Of a stretch of DNA of 64,000 nucleotides, positions 46,651 to 55,920 are shown in pieces (positions within the stretch are counted from its first letter, which is position 1; each line of letters begins with the position of its first letter). A model generated the notes under the pieces. It saw only the letters and a program-made list of their open reading frames with translations, was not told the DNA's origin and searched no databases. Source of the stretch: Luteolibacter sp. Y139 (GTDB taxonomy: Bacteria; Verrucomicrobiota; Verrucomicrobiia; Verrucomicrobiales; Akkermansiaceae); contig NZ_JBBUKT010000017.1 in assembly GCF_038066715.1 (NCBI RefSeq), positions 38,878-102,877 on the forward strand, written 5' to 3'. The translations under genes and the position numbers were made by a program.

Positions 46651-48714
46651 TCAGTTGATATCCACCGGCGTCAGCTTGACGGAAAGTTCCGGCAGCGGAG
46701 CGAGAGGGTCGGCAACCGGATTCTTGCTGCGCAGCACGATGTACTGCTTGGTCATGGTCACCGTAATCGGATTCAAAGGATCGAGGGGGAAATTGGCACG
46801 ATCCGGATAGGGGCCGACAGAATCAACAATGCCCGTTGCCGGGTCGATGCGCTCGACCTGAATTCGAACGGTCCGTGAGGCGGTAGCGCCATCCTCAAAG
46901 GAAATCTCCCAGTCGGCCCCCGGCTTGATCCTCTTGGTCTTTTTCTTGAGGTTCTTCGGGTTGGTCGTGACCTCGGTGAATTCGTACTTCAGGCTGGTCC
47001 CCGTCAAAGCACGATAGGGAACCTTGAAGACGACGTGATTCGTGCCGTCAAGCGCAGCAGCCACCGGTCCGGTCGGCTTCAGCGCGGGATCGTTAACCGT
47101 CTCCGGCTCCACATCGGTCACGCGCAAGAAGCGCGCGGAAGCTGGCAGCTGAGGTTTGATCCCCGCGATGATCTCGGCTTGGGTCGGGAACTGGTAGGCG
47201 TATTCCTCGACATTGGTCATCCCGTCGCGGTCGAAGTCACCGGTCGGGCTGACATCGCCGGCAGTACCCAATGGGAACGCTCCCTGAGCCCAGCCGAGGT
47301 AGGTATCCACGAACCTCACCCGCATGCGGAACTCGCGCTTGGAACGGTCATAGGTGACGGCAGTGACCGGCAGCGTGCGCTGGTAGCGGAGGTCGATGAC
47401 ATTCTCATCACCCACTTCAAAGAAGCCAGGCGGCAGGGTGTAGCTCTGCACCGCGGGAGTCGCCAGAAGCACCGGCGTCTGCGGCACAGTCGGCGGGAAT
47501 TCAATCCGGTCCTCAGACTTGTTCAGGATCGAGAAGTAGATCTGATCGCCCGGGACGATGTTGCTCGCGTCGTTGCCAGTCCAAGTAATCGTGCTGAGCG
47601 TGCGGGGATCCATCTGGTAGAATCCATCGTCGAACTGTCCGGAGGTGAACCGGAAGCCACCCTTGACGCGAGGATTCGAGCCGAGAGCCTCCACGTTCGG
47701 AACGATCGTCACCGCCATGTTCACGGGAACCGTGGTCGGGCTCGCCTTGCTCGGGAAAGCGAAGACGTAGCGTCCAGTCACCAGCTCCTCGTTCATCTGC
47801 TTCAGCGAGGCAGTCGGGGAACTCACCAGCACGCCTTGCACGGTATTCGTGCTGTTGATCGGCAGGAATCCGGAAGTCGTGGTGCCCGCATCGATATTGA
47901 GCAGCAGGTTCGGGTCGTTGCCGTTCGGGGTGATCTCCGTGAGCGTGATGGAATTGTCCTCTCCGCCGACGGAATAGACGGCCGCAACCTGGGCGTTCGC
48001 CTGGAGGGCAAGCCGGACGGTCGCTGCCCACTCCTCGGCGAACACCGGGACAGGCAAAAGGGTATCCGGATCAATCTCGACGGTGATGGTGATCGGTATG
48101 CTCACCGGAACCGGGAAATCAGCACCACTCACCGTGACGATCAGAGTGCCCGAAGTCACGATCGAGCCAGCCGTCACGGCAGTCTCAACCTGACGGACCG
48201 AGCCGTAGCGGCGCACCATTTCATAGAGCGCGATGTTATATTGCGTGACCTGCGGAGTGCGAAGATCATGGAACACGGTCACCGCACCATCACGGAAAAC
48301 CCGCAGCGGGCGCGGAAGCTTGCTCGGCGGGCCGGAGACCAGCGAGCAGAGCTGCGGATAGGACGGCGCAATCGCGATGGCCGGAACCACCGTGTCGATC
48401 GACCAATACTGGTTCGCATCGGAGACACCGTCGCGGTTGAAGTCACCCCAAGCCACGAAGCCGGTGATGCCGAGGGCGCAGCCGAGGTGGGGGCCGTAGA
48501 AATAGAGCTGTGGATCGCTCGTGCAGGGCGCGAGGATAACAACACCGTCGCGCAGATAGAGATTCAACTCACCATGGTCGAACTTGACCGCAGCCGCGCT
48601 GGTCTGGAAGAAGCGCTTGTTGATTCCAAGCTCCATGTAAATGTCCGCACGCGCCGCAGTGAGGGATAGCCCGAGGAGCGTTGCAGCCGTCGAAAACAAC
48701 CGGTGGGTTTGCAT
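46651..48714 (-). CDS. Large secreted protein with EF-hand-like motifs
   Basis: A 687-aa exported protein (signal ~1-25, ending AARA). I recognise no catalytic family. Two short calcium-loop-like motifs are visible, DFNRDGVSDANQYWSIDT (~90) and DFDRDGMTNVEEYAYQF (~480). The middle (~180-300) contains a beta-rich segment (ASGSIVTSGTLIVTVSGADF-like) reminiscent of phage-tail or Ig-like sandwiches. The C-terminus is beta-rich with a Lys-rich patch (NPKNLKKKTKRIKPG). ATG 48714 gives the signal peptide; an upstream in-frame start adds an Arg/Lys-rich leader that is not signal-like. Terminator hairpins on both sides make it a single-gene unit. Confidence 0.75.
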   Translation of the reverse strand: MQTHRLFSTAATLLGLSLTAARADIYMELGINKRFFQTSAAAVKFDHGELNLYLRDGVVILAPCTSDPQLYFYGPHLGCALGITGFVAWGDFNRDGVSDANQYWSIDTVVPAIAIAPSYPQLCSLVSGPPSKLPRPLRVFRDGAVTVFHDLRTPQVTQYNIALYEMVRRYGSVRQVETAVTAGSIVTSGTLIVTVSGADFPVPVSIPITITVEIDPDTLLPVPVFAEEWAATVRLALQANAQVAAVYSVGGEDNSITLTEITPNGNDPNLLLNIDAGTTTSGFLPINSTNTVQGVLVSSPTASLKQMNEELVTGRYVFAFPSKASPTTVPVNMAVTIVPNVEALGSNPRVKGGFRFTSGQFDDGFYQMDPRTLSTITWTGNDASNIVPGDQIYFSILNKSEDRIEFPPTVPQTPVLLATPAVQSYTLPPGFFEVGDENVIDLRYQRTLPVTAVTYDRSKREFRMRVRFVDTYLGWAQGAFPLGTAGDVSPTGDFDRDGMTNVEEYAYQFPTQAEIIAGIKPQLPASARFLRVTDVEPETVNDPALKPTGPVAAALDGTNHVVFKVPYRALTGTSLKYEFTEVTTNPKNLKKKTKRIKPGADWEISFEDGATASRTVRIQVERIDPATGIVDSVGPYPDRANFPLDPLNPITVTMTKQYIVLRSKNPVADPLAPLPELSVKLTPVDIN

Positions 48715-48902
48715 GTGGCGAAACCTTCCGCGTGCACTTCGCTTTGACAAGAAGATTTCTCCGCGCAAATTGCGTCGAATTCCTTGTTGTTTCAAGCGTC
48801 GCCACCTTTCCGCAACCTTTCGCGCGGAAGGGTGTTACAAGGCATTTACAGGGTGCATCACCACCACCGGTGAAGCTGTTTCGCCGCCCCTCCGGGAGTC
48901 CG

Positions 48903-50828
48903 TCAACGCAATCCGCGGAGCAATAGTTCGGCGTTCGTCTTGGTCGCCTTGAGATTCTTCAGCAGCGTATCAATTGCATCGCCAATCGGCAATTGGGCCA
49001 GTTGGCGGCGCAGGTCCAGCACCTTGAGGAACTCGTCCGGATGATAAAGGCGCTCATCATTCCGGGTGCCGCTCTGCGGGATATGGATCGCAGGGAAGAT
49101 GCGTCGTTCGGCGAGCTCGCGGTCGAGCCGCACCTCCATGTTACCCGTGCCCTTGAACTCCTCGAAAATCACGTCGTCCATCCGGTTTTCCGTTTCGATC
49201 AGGGCCGTGGCCAGGATCGTCAGACTGCCGCCTTCCTCGACATTGCGGGCATTGCCGAAGAATTTCCGGGACTTCTGAAGCGCCACCGGGCTGATGCCGC
49301 CGCTGCCAATCGGACCACCCTGGTTGGCCGAATTGTGGCCGCGGGCAAGGCGGGTCAAGCTATCGAGCAGCAGCACGACATCCTTCCCCTGCTCCACCAG
49401 CCGGCGGGCGCGCTCGATGACCAGATCCGCGACCTGGGCATGGCGGCGGGGAGCCTCGTCGAAGGTGGAGGCGTAAACCGTGGTGCCCACGGTTTCCTCG
49501 AAATCCGTCACCTCCTCGGGGCGCTCGTCCAGCAGCACCACGATCAGTTCTACTTCCGGGTGATTCTTGCGGATCGCCTTGGCAATCTGCTTCAGCAGGA
49601 TGGTCTTGCCGCCACGGGGCGGAGCGACGATCAGGCCGCGCTGGCCCTTTCCAAGCGGAGCCACCAGATCCAGCACGCGAACTCCCACCGCCTCCGGCCC
49701 GTCCGCTTCGAGGACGATCCGACGGTCAGGGAAGAGCGGAGTGAGCTTGTCGAATTCCTTCGGCACCTTGTATTCGGCGGCCGGGATTCCCTCGATTTCG
49801 AGGATCTCGACGGCGGAAAGATACTTGTCGCGGTCGCGCGGCGCGCGGATCCGCACCTTCACCCGGTTCCCCGCGCGCAGGGCATGGTCACGCAGCAGGT
49901 GGCCATTGACGTAAAGGTCATCCGGCGAGGTCCGGAAGCTGCGGGCCGGATCGCGGAGCATCGCGTAGTTCTCCTTCGCCTGCTCGACGATGCCTTCGCC
50001 AATCAGCACGGCCCCTTCGTTCGCGTAAAAGCTCAGCAGCTCGAACACGAGCTGGGTCTTGGGCGCACCCGGTGTGATTCGCGCGGGCACGGCCTCCGCC
50101 ATCGCCAGCAGCTCGCCGAGCGGCTTGAGGCGGAAGGCATTGATATCGATGGTCTGGGGCAAGGGTGCTGCTTCCTGGACGGCCGGTGCGGCAGTTTCAG
50201 GGGTTTCAGGCAGGCTGGTATCGTCGCTCATGATGGCGTGGGATTGAAGGAAGCGCAGCCACTGCGCCTCGAGAACCGAGGGCGGTCCCTCGTTCCAAAA
50301 AACATGGTCGGCCCTGCGCAGCTTTTCCTCCTGCGGCATCTGCGCCGCGAGAATGGAAGCGATGGTGGCCTCGTCGAAGCCATTCCGCTCGCGGAGCCGC
50401 CGGTACCGGGTTTGGAGACCGGCCGCCACCAGAAGGTTTCCGTGCTGTCCGAAATCGAAAGCGTTCTCGAACAGGAGCGGAATGTCCGCCACGAACAGGG
50501 ACGCCGGGAGTTTGCGGGCAGCCGCCAAAGATTCAAGACATTCCTCCCGCACCCGGGGATGAACGATTCCCTCCAGATCCCGCCGCGCCGCCGGGTCGCC
50601 GAAAACCGCCTGCCGCAGCGCCTGCCGGTTGATCGCACCGGATTCTCCCTCCACCCCTTCCCCGAACCGCGCGCGGACCCCGGAGATCACCACCGGATCA
50701 CTCTCGTAGAGACGATGCACACAGGCGTCCGCATCGAAGATCACCACGCCCGGGCAAACTTCCGCGAGCACCCGGCAAGCGGTCGATTTCCCGCTGGCGA
50801 TCCCACCGCTGAGGCCGAAGACAAGCAC
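48903..50828 (-). CDS. In-frame fusion: dephospho-CoA kinase (CoaE) - transcription terminator Rho
   Basis: One open frame of ~641 aa with no stop between two complete enzymes. Residues ~1-195 are CoaE, the last step of CoA synthesis (P-loop [12 protein letters not shown] at 5-16, then [24 protein letters not shown], and [13 protein letters not shown]). At residue ~200 the sequence passes directly into Rho through [10 protein letters not shown]. The Rho part has an N-terminal Rho_N helix ([19 protein letters not shown]), an RNA-binding cold-shock fold, the P-loop APPRGGKT, the [11 protein letters not shown]alker-B region and the [20 protein letters not shown] secondary site. The Met at 50231 could also start a free Rho (442 aa). 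The CoaE start is GTG 50828, chosen from the domain edge; the frame stays open further upstream. Confidence 0.85.
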   Translation of the reverse strand: MLVFGLSGGIASGKSTACRVLAEVCPGVVIFDADACVHRLYESDPVVISGVRARFGEGVEGESGAINRQALRQAVFGDPAARRDLEGIVHPRVREECLESLAAARKLPASLFVADIPLLFENAFDFGQHGNLLVAAGLQTRYRRLRERNGFDEATIASILAAQMPQEEKLRRADHVFWNEGPPSVLEAQWLRFLQSHAIMSDDTSLPETPETAAPAVQEAAPLPQTIDINAFRLKPLGELLAMAEAVPARITPGAPKTQLVFELLSFYANEGAVLIGEGIVEQAKENYAMLRDPARSFRTSPDDLYVNGHLLRDHALRAGNRVKVRIRAPRDRDKYLSAVEILEIEGIPAAEYKVPKEFDKLTPLFPDRRIVLEADGPEAVGVRVLDLVAPLGKGQRGLIVAPPRGGKTILLKQIAKAIRKNHPEVELIVVLLDERPEEVTDFEETVGTTVYASTFDEAPRRHAQVADLVIERARRLVEQGKDVVLLLDSLTRLARGHNSANQGGPIGSGGISPVALQKSRKFFGNARNVEEGGSLTILATALIETENRMDDVIFEEFKGTGNMEVRLDRELAERRIFPAIHIPQSGTRNDERLYHPDEFLKVLDLRRQLAQLPIGDAIDTLLKNLKATKTNAELLLRGLR

Positions 50829-50990
50829 GCCCGAGAGTGAAGCGCGGGCGGTCCTCCGGGCAACGCCGAAATGACTGCAGGCCGGAGTCCAGTATTCCAG
50901 TAGGTATAGGAAACTGGACTTACCGGACTTCCCCACCGGCAGACTTTGATGGGCCCATCCGGCCTCCTGCCCACCCTTCCCTACAAAACA

Positions 50991-51023
50991 AAAAAAGCGG
51001 GCGGGGAAATCCCCGCCCGCTTT
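50991..51023 (-). terminator. Rho-independent terminator of the pilus operon
   Basis: An 11-bp perfect GC stem, gcgggcgggga / tccccgcccgc, with a minimal loop and A/T flanks. On the minus strand it ends in a long T-run (TTTTTTTGTTTTGT). It lies 29 bp past the secretin stop, separating the pilus operon from coaE-rho. Confidence 0.93.
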
Positions 51024-51051
51024 GGAAACATCACTCGGATGATTGGCTGTC

Positions 51052-53679
51052 TTACTGAGCCGGTGGCGGCGGCAGCAAGTCAGGGCCGGCAGCACCACCG
51101 CCGATCATGGCGGCTTCATTGGCTGGAGCCTGCGGAGCAGCATCCACTCCGCGAAGCGGACGGCCGGTAGCATCGATGATCTGCGCGGTCACGAAGATGA
51201 TCAGGTTGCTCTTGATCCGGTTCTCGGCACGCGACTGGAACAGACGACCCACGATCGGGATGTCACCGAAGATCGGCACGCTGTCTTCCACCGTCTGCAC
51301 GTCCTCGCGCATCAGGCCGCCAACTGCAACGGTGTAACCGTCATAGATGGTCAGCGCCGTGGTCACGCGGCGGGTCGAGAAGACCGGCATTTCGATGCGG
51401 TTTTCCGTGATGGTCACCGTGGTCGGGTTGCCGAGGAAGTCGGTCGCCGGGGATTGGATCGGGCTGCCGTAGTTGACGAAGCCTTCGAACTCGACGATTT
51501 CCGGTGCGAAGCGGAGGTCGATCACGAAGTCATTGCCACCGATGGTCGGCTCGATTTCCAGGGTGATACCGGTGTTCCGGGTCTCGAAGGACGTCGGAGT
51601 GGCCGGGGTCACTGGGAACGAGCTTGCGCCACCGCCGATGCCGCCGAGGCCGCCACCGTTGGTGAAGCTGCTGCCGATCGAGTTCGGAAGTTCCGGGGGC
51701 TCGTATTCGGTCGGGTAGATGAATTCGCGGATGATTTCGATCAGCGCCTTTTCACCGGAGCGAGCAGTGATGCTCGGAGCGGTCATCAGGTCGGTGCCCT
51801 TCTTCTGGGCGAGGCCGCGCATGATCATCTGCACCTGGCCGTCGGAGAACAGACCGGTCAGGGCTGCGATACCAGGAGCCGGAGAGGCGCTGGTGTCGGA
51901 GCGGTCGGAGTTGTTCAGGATGGCGTCGATGCTGTTGCGGTTGATCGCACCCAGACCGGAGCGGTTGCCCGCGGTCATGATGTTGCTCACGTCGGTGCTC
52001 GGATCGGCCGGGATACCCGGGATCGTCACGCCGGCGATTTCACCGATGAAGTCAGCATTGGTGCGGGACTGGCCGTTGCCGACCGTGCCACCGCTGGCGA
52101 AGACCTGGTTGGCGGAAAGGCCGAACGGCGAAACGATCCAGTCGAAGCCGAGCTCGTCGGTGTTCTCCTGGGAGATTTCCACGAACTTGGTGGAGATCTT
52201 CACCTGCTTCGGAGCGTCGGTCACCACCGATTGGACCAGCGACTCGATCATGTCGATGTTGGTCGGGGTGTTGCGGACCACCAGCTTGGAGCCGGTCAGG
52301 GTCGCGGAAGCACCGGCCACGTCAGCCACACCGCGCTCCTTGAGGAGATCGCCGATCTTCGGACGAGGCTTGATGCCAGCACCACCGGTGCCACCGCCGC
52401 CGGAAGCGAACGGATCATCGGCTGCAGCAGCACCACCGCCGCTGGCGCCTTCACCACCACCGAGGCGGGCAAGGAAGTCCGGCGGGACATTGAAGGTGCG
52501 GTTGATGAGGTCTTCACCGGTCTCCGTGGCAGGCACGAGAGTGACGGCGTAGTCGTCGACCTTGAAGCGCAGCTTGGTCTTTTCGCAGATGTAGCGAAGG
52601 ACTTCCGAGAGCGGCACGTTGCGCAGGCTGAGCTGGTCGATGCGGAGGGCACCCGGATTGGCAGCGGCACCCAGGCCGGCACCGGCGTCGGCGTCCACGC
52701 CGGCGTCAGCACCACCGGAAGCGCGCGGCTTGCGGATGACGAAGTTGATGCCCTTCTTGGCCGGGTCGATTTCGGTGGTGTCGTACTCGGCGGCACGGAC
52801 ACGGAGGAAGTCGATGGCTTCTTCAACGGAGGTGTTGTCGAAGTCGATGACCGGGATGTTGATCGTGCGAAGCTTGGTGAAGATCGCGGTCGCACCACTG
52901 GTCGCGACGGCCGGACCGTTGCCGGTCAGGTCTTCGGTGACGAGCGGCGGCACGGCGAGTTCCCAGGCACGGTCCACTTCGGCGAGAAGCTGGGCGCGGG
53001 TCTGGTCGTAGGCAGCGCGGTAGTAATCCGCACGAGCCTGGGCGACCACTTCCATACCACGGCGGGCAGCCTTGTTGTATGGGTCGAGACGAAGGACGTC
53101 CTCGTAGGTCTTGTGAGCGTCGTCGAACTTGCCGAGGTTGTAGTTGCCTTCAGCGATGTACAGCTTGCGGCGAACTTCGTCGGTGTTCTGCGTGTGCTGA
53201 TAGGTCAGCGCTGGGTTCGTGCGGATCGGATCGTCGAGATACTCGATCAGGGTCTTGGCCTGAATGTTGTTGGGATTCAGGGCGAGCACGTCATTGGCGA
53301 GCTGGCGGGCCTCGTCATACTTGCCAACCTTGCGGTAGCTCTCGCCAAGGGCAGACGAACCGTCGGCAAGCACCTGGGTGAGGTAGGTCCGGCGATCCTG
53401 GACCATGGGGGCATCAGGCAGCACGTCCAGAGCGGCCTTGTACTTGTCCACTGCCACCTTGTAGTCGCCCTTGGCATATGCCTCACGACCTTCGTCGCGG
53501 AGCTTGTCCGAGGTGGCGACCGCGTTTTGGCGGCGAATCATTTCTTTCTGGGCGAGTCCGCTGTAGCTGCCGCCGCCTTCTCCGGCGTTGGCGACTGTCA
53601 GCGTGACCGGCATCACGGCGGCCACTGCCAGTAGGGCGGCGACGGTGCTGCAGGTGCGATGCGTTGGCGTTTTTTGCAT
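51052..53679 (-). CDS. PilQ/GspD-type secretin with TPR front (Amuc_1098-like)
   Basis: An 875-aa outer-membrane secretin. Signal peptide ~1-33, then TPR-like helices (~45-220: YAKGDYKVAVDKYKAALDVL, GNYNLGKFDDAHKTYEDVLR). STN/N-domains follow (~260-480), with a Gly-rich low-complexity linker. The secretin core (~520-830) has VKISTKFVEISQENTDELGF, the GTDLMTAPSITARSGEKALI segment and VAVGGLMREDVQTVEDSVPI with SNLIIFVTAQIID. TPR repeats in front of a secretin are the plan of Akkermansia Amuc_1098. It is the last gene of a five-gene operon and is followed by a strong terminator. It should form the outer-membrane pore of the pilus machine. The ATG at 53679 directly precedes the signal peptide. 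Confidence 0.92.
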   Translation of the reverse strand: MQKTPTHRTCSTVAALLAVAAVMPVTLTVANAGEGGGSYSGLAQKEMIRRQNAVATSDKLRDEGREAYAKGDYKVAVDKYKAALDVLPDAPMVQDRRTYLTQVLADGSSALGESYRKVGKYDEARQLANDVLALNPNNIQAKTLIEYLDDPIRTNPALTYQHTQNTDEVRRKLYIAEGNYNLGKFDDAHKTYEDVLRLDPYNKAARRGMEVVAQARADYYRAAYDQTRAQLLAEVDRAWELAVPPLVTEDLTGNGPAVATSGATAIFTKLRTINIPVIDFDNTSVEEAIDFLRVRAAEYDTTEIDPAKKGINFVIRKPRASGGADAGVDADAGAGLGAAANPGALRIDQLSLRNVPLSEVLRYICEKTKLRFKVDDYAVTLVPATETGEDLINRTFNVPPDFLARLGGGEGASGGGAAAADDPFASGGGGTGGAGIKPRPKIGDLLKERGVADVAGASATLTGSKLVVRNTPTNIDMIESLVQSVVTDAPKQVKISTKFVEISQENTDELGFDWIVSPFGLSANQVFASGGTVGNGQSRTNADFIGEIAGVTIPGIPADPSTDVSNIMTAGNRSGLGAINRNSIDAILNNSDRSDTSASPAPGIAALTGLFSDGQVQMIMRGLAQKKGTDLMTAPSITARSGEKALIEIIREFIYPTEYEPPELPNSIGSSFTNGGGLGGIGGGASSFPVTPATPTSFETRNTGITLEIEPTIGGNDFVIDLRFAPEIVEFEGFVNYGSPIQSPATDFLGNPTTVTITENRIEMPVFSTRRVTTALTIYDGYTVAVGGLMREDVQTVEDSVPIFGDIPIVGRLFQSRAENRIKSNLIIFVTAQIIDATGRPLRGVDAAPQAPANEAAMIGGGAAGPDLLPPPPAQ

Positions 53680-53751
53680 GGTTGGGGCTGTGTTCTGCCG
53701 GGCTAACCGGCGGTTGGGAAGCGCTATTTTCAAAAACAGTTTGATTTTGTG

Positions 53752-54810
53752 TTAAGGCGTGCCGCCCTTTGCAATGTCCTGGGTTTTGGTCTGTCCGTCG
53801 GCGTCCTTGTACTCGACCTGAATGCCTTCGGGCGTAACTTTCTTAAGCGTGTAATTCTTTTCGGGAGCGTCCGGCGGAAGCGCGAACTTGGTGTTCTCTT
53901 CGACCTTGAATTCCTTGCCCTTGTAACCAATGGCGCGGAGTTCCAGAACGGCGGTGCGGTCATAGTAGGCCGCGGCTTCCAACTCGGCGTCGGGCAGGCC
54001 AGCTTGCGACTCATACTTCTGGCCCACCTTGTTCGGCTTGAGGTCTTCGTAGTGGCCGACCTTCACCTTCTGGGTGAGCTTGGTCTTCTGGCTGGTCACC
54101 TCACGCTCGTCGATGCCGGTGAACTTGAAGCGATTGGCCAGGGCACCCTCCTTGAAGAAGGTGGCGCCGACATCGAGCATCTCGACGGCGCTCACGCGGT
54201 TCTCCACCTTCTTCTTGTCCGGGGTGCGGGCCGTGAGCTTGGGAGCCCACTTGCCGCTCGATTCGAGGCCGAACTGGACATACCACATGGTGGACTCGTC
54301 CTTGAGATAGGCCAGCTTGTCGATGAGAGCCGGGATGCTCTTGGGATCGATCGGATCGGTCTTGGCTTCGTACTCCTCACGATTGGTGAAGCCATCACTG
54401 TCATCGTCACGGCTCGGCGAGTCGGCGAAGGTCATGTTGGCACCGGTCTTGATCCACCATGGGTTGGGAATCCCCTCGTGAACCGGCTTCATCTTCGGGC
54501 TCATCGGGTCGACCGGGATGTTCGGATTGTTCTTGTCGGCAAACAACGGGATGCCAACGAAGAGATCGACGCCACGGCTATTGGCTTCGGCTTGTTCGAT
54601 GACACGGTCGGACTTGAGCGAGGAAACCGCCTTGCTGGTGGCCTCCTGCTCGGGGATATCGATCTCTTTTCCACCGGTGGTGGAAGCGGTGCGGTTGAAG
54701 TCGGCTTCAACGGCATTGGATTTCATGAAACCCAGGCCGGCACACGTCACGGCAATCACGCCGCCGACGCCGAGCAGGATTTTTTCGAAGTTCTTAGGAA
54801 GCTTGGACAT
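53752..54810 (-). CDS. Pilus-operon inner-membrane protein (Amuc_1099-like, PilP position)
   Basis: A 352-aa protein with a single N-terminal membrane anchor (~8-28, FEKILLGVGGVIAVTCAGLG) and a long periplasmic part. The middle has an EF-hand-like DRDDDSDGFTNREEYEAKTD (~135-155). The C-terminal half (~200-352) is beta-rich (FKFTGIDEREVTSQKTKLTQ, then AVLELRAIGYKGKEFKVEEN). Position and topology correspond to Amuc_1099 of Akkermansia. In pilMNOPQ order it occupies the PilP slot, next to the secretin; PilP links the inner-membrane complex to PilQ. Direct PilP homology is not visible, so the link is positional. Confidence 0.82.
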   Translation of the reverse strand: MSKLPKNFEKILLGVGGVIAVTCAGLGFMKSNAVEADFNRTASTTGGKEIDIPEQEATSKAVSSLKSDRVIEQAEANSRGVDLFVGIPLFADKNNPNIPVDPMSPKMKPVHEGIPNPWWIKTGANMTFADSPSRDDDSDGFTNREEYEAKTDPIDPKSIPALIDKLAYLKDESTMWYVQFGLESSGKWAPKLTARTPDKKKVENRVSAVEMLDVGATFFKEGALANRFKFTGIDEREVTSQKTKLTQKVKVGHYEDLKPNKVGQKYESQAGLPDAELEAAAYYDRTAVLELRAIGYKGKEFKVEENTKFALPPDAPEKNYTLKKVTPEGIQVEYKDADGQTKTQDIAKGGTP

Positions 54811-54831
54811 GGAAGTGACTGGGTTTGGAAC

Positions 54832-55887
54832 TTACTTGCCCGCTGCCTCGGCTTTCGGAGCCGGGGTCGTGGCCTTGGTTGCTTCGAGGAACTGGATGAT
54901 ATCGATCCGCAGGAAGACGTTCACCTTCTCGGAGCCGAGCACCTGCTGGAGGATCACACCGTCACCCCCTGCTGCAGGAGCAGCGGCGGCGGCTGGAGCG
55001 GCCGCAGCAGCACCTGGCTTCGCGGCACCACCGGCGGCAGGAGCGGCTGGCTCCTCACCCGGCAGCACGAAGCCACCGGCACCACCGAAGGGATCCGCGG
55101 CAGGAGCGCCACCTTCCGGCTTCGCCTCGCCGTCCTTCTTCTCGAACGCACCATCCGCAGCGGTTGGTGCCTTGAGCTTCTCGTTGATCACCCGGATCGA
55201 GCGCACCACGTAGTAGTGCGTCTGCGAGTCATCAAGCGAGGAGATGAACTTGCGCACCGAGTTCTCGTTGCCGGTGAAGGCAATTTCGATCGGCAGCGCG
55301 CGGAAGGACTTGCCCTTGGCATCGAACGGCTTGCCCTCTTCCTCGACCAGTTTCGGGCGATGGATGTTGAGGATCTTGGACGGCCCGGCCTTGGCCAGAT
55401 TCGCCATCAGCTCGCTGACTGCTTCCAGCTGATAGGTCAGGATGCCGGTGGCACCCTTCTCCGGTGGCTTGCCCGTGTATTCCTCGTCGCCGAGGAAGAA
55501 CTCCGGTGGCAGTTCGGTTGCAGTCGGCCGCACTTCGCCAAAGGCCTTGGCGGCGAGCTCCTTCGCCTTCAGCAGGGTCTCGCTGAACTGCGCCGGCTCC
55601 ACGTTCGGAGGCGTCGGTGCGCGGAACTTGTCGAAGGACTTCTGCAGCTCATCGACCGACTTCTGATACTCACCCACGGCCTTCTTCTTGGCCTGGAGGT
55701 TCGCGTCATTCGGGTAAAGCCTGCCCTTGGTGATGGTGTCCACCTGATCGGCGGCAGTGCCATATTCTTCCTTGGCCTTGTCATACGCGCCGTTGGCTTT
55801 GACGCCCCAGACGATCAAGCCTGCGGCGGCGACGGCGGTGATGCCGCCCAAGCCGGCGACGAAACGGTTTTCCTGGATCCAGCTCAT
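54832..55887 (-). CDS. Amuc_1100-like pilus protein (PilO-like)
   Basis: A 351-aa protein with an N-terminal anchor (~10-28, VAGLGGITAVAAAGLIVWGV), a coiled-coil (~32-90) and a ferredoxin-like region (~125-230). From memory, the sequence aligns along its length with Akkermansia Amuc_1100, the pilus-associated TLR2 agonist. Matching stretches are TYQLEAVSELMANLAKAG versus its GFELKAINSLVNKLAECG, and LPIEIAFTGNENSVRKF versus PLEIAFQGDRESVLKAM. An Ala/Pro/Gly-rich linker (~240-305) and a final strand (LQQVLGSEKVNVFLRIDII) also correspond. Published structures of Amuc_1100 resemble PilO/PilN-type folds. The gene starts 34 bp after the PilM-like stop. Confidence 0.88.
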   Translation of the reverse strand: MSWIQENRFVAGLGGITAVAAAGLIVWGVKANGAYDKAKEEYGTAADQVDTITKGRLYPNDANLQAKKKAVGEYQKSVDELQKSFDKFRAPTPPNVEPAQFSETLLKAKELAAKAFGEVRPTATELPPEFFLGDEEYTGKPPEKGATGILTYQLEAVSELMANLAKAGPSKILNIHRPKLVEEEGKPFDAKGKSFRALPIEIAFTGNENSVRKFISSLDDSQTHYYVVRSIRVINEKLKAPTAADGAFEKKDGEAKPEGGAPAADPFGGAGGFVLPGEEPAAPAAGGAAKPGAAAAAPAAAAAPAAGGDGVILQQVLGSEKVNVFLRIDIIQFLEATKATTPAPKAEAAGK

Positions 55888-55920
55888 GGTCGAGGTCTAT
55901 AAAAGGGTTTTGAGATCAAA

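Noticed and set aside
48993..50840. A 615-codon open frame opposite coaE-rho
   Set aside because: Antisense to two recognisable enzymes; no motif of its own.
51043..53634. An 863-codon open frame opposite the secretin gene
   Set aside because: Antisense shadow of a highly biased gene; its composition (Gly/Val/Asp/Arg) mirrors the secretin codons and no start or signal context supports it.
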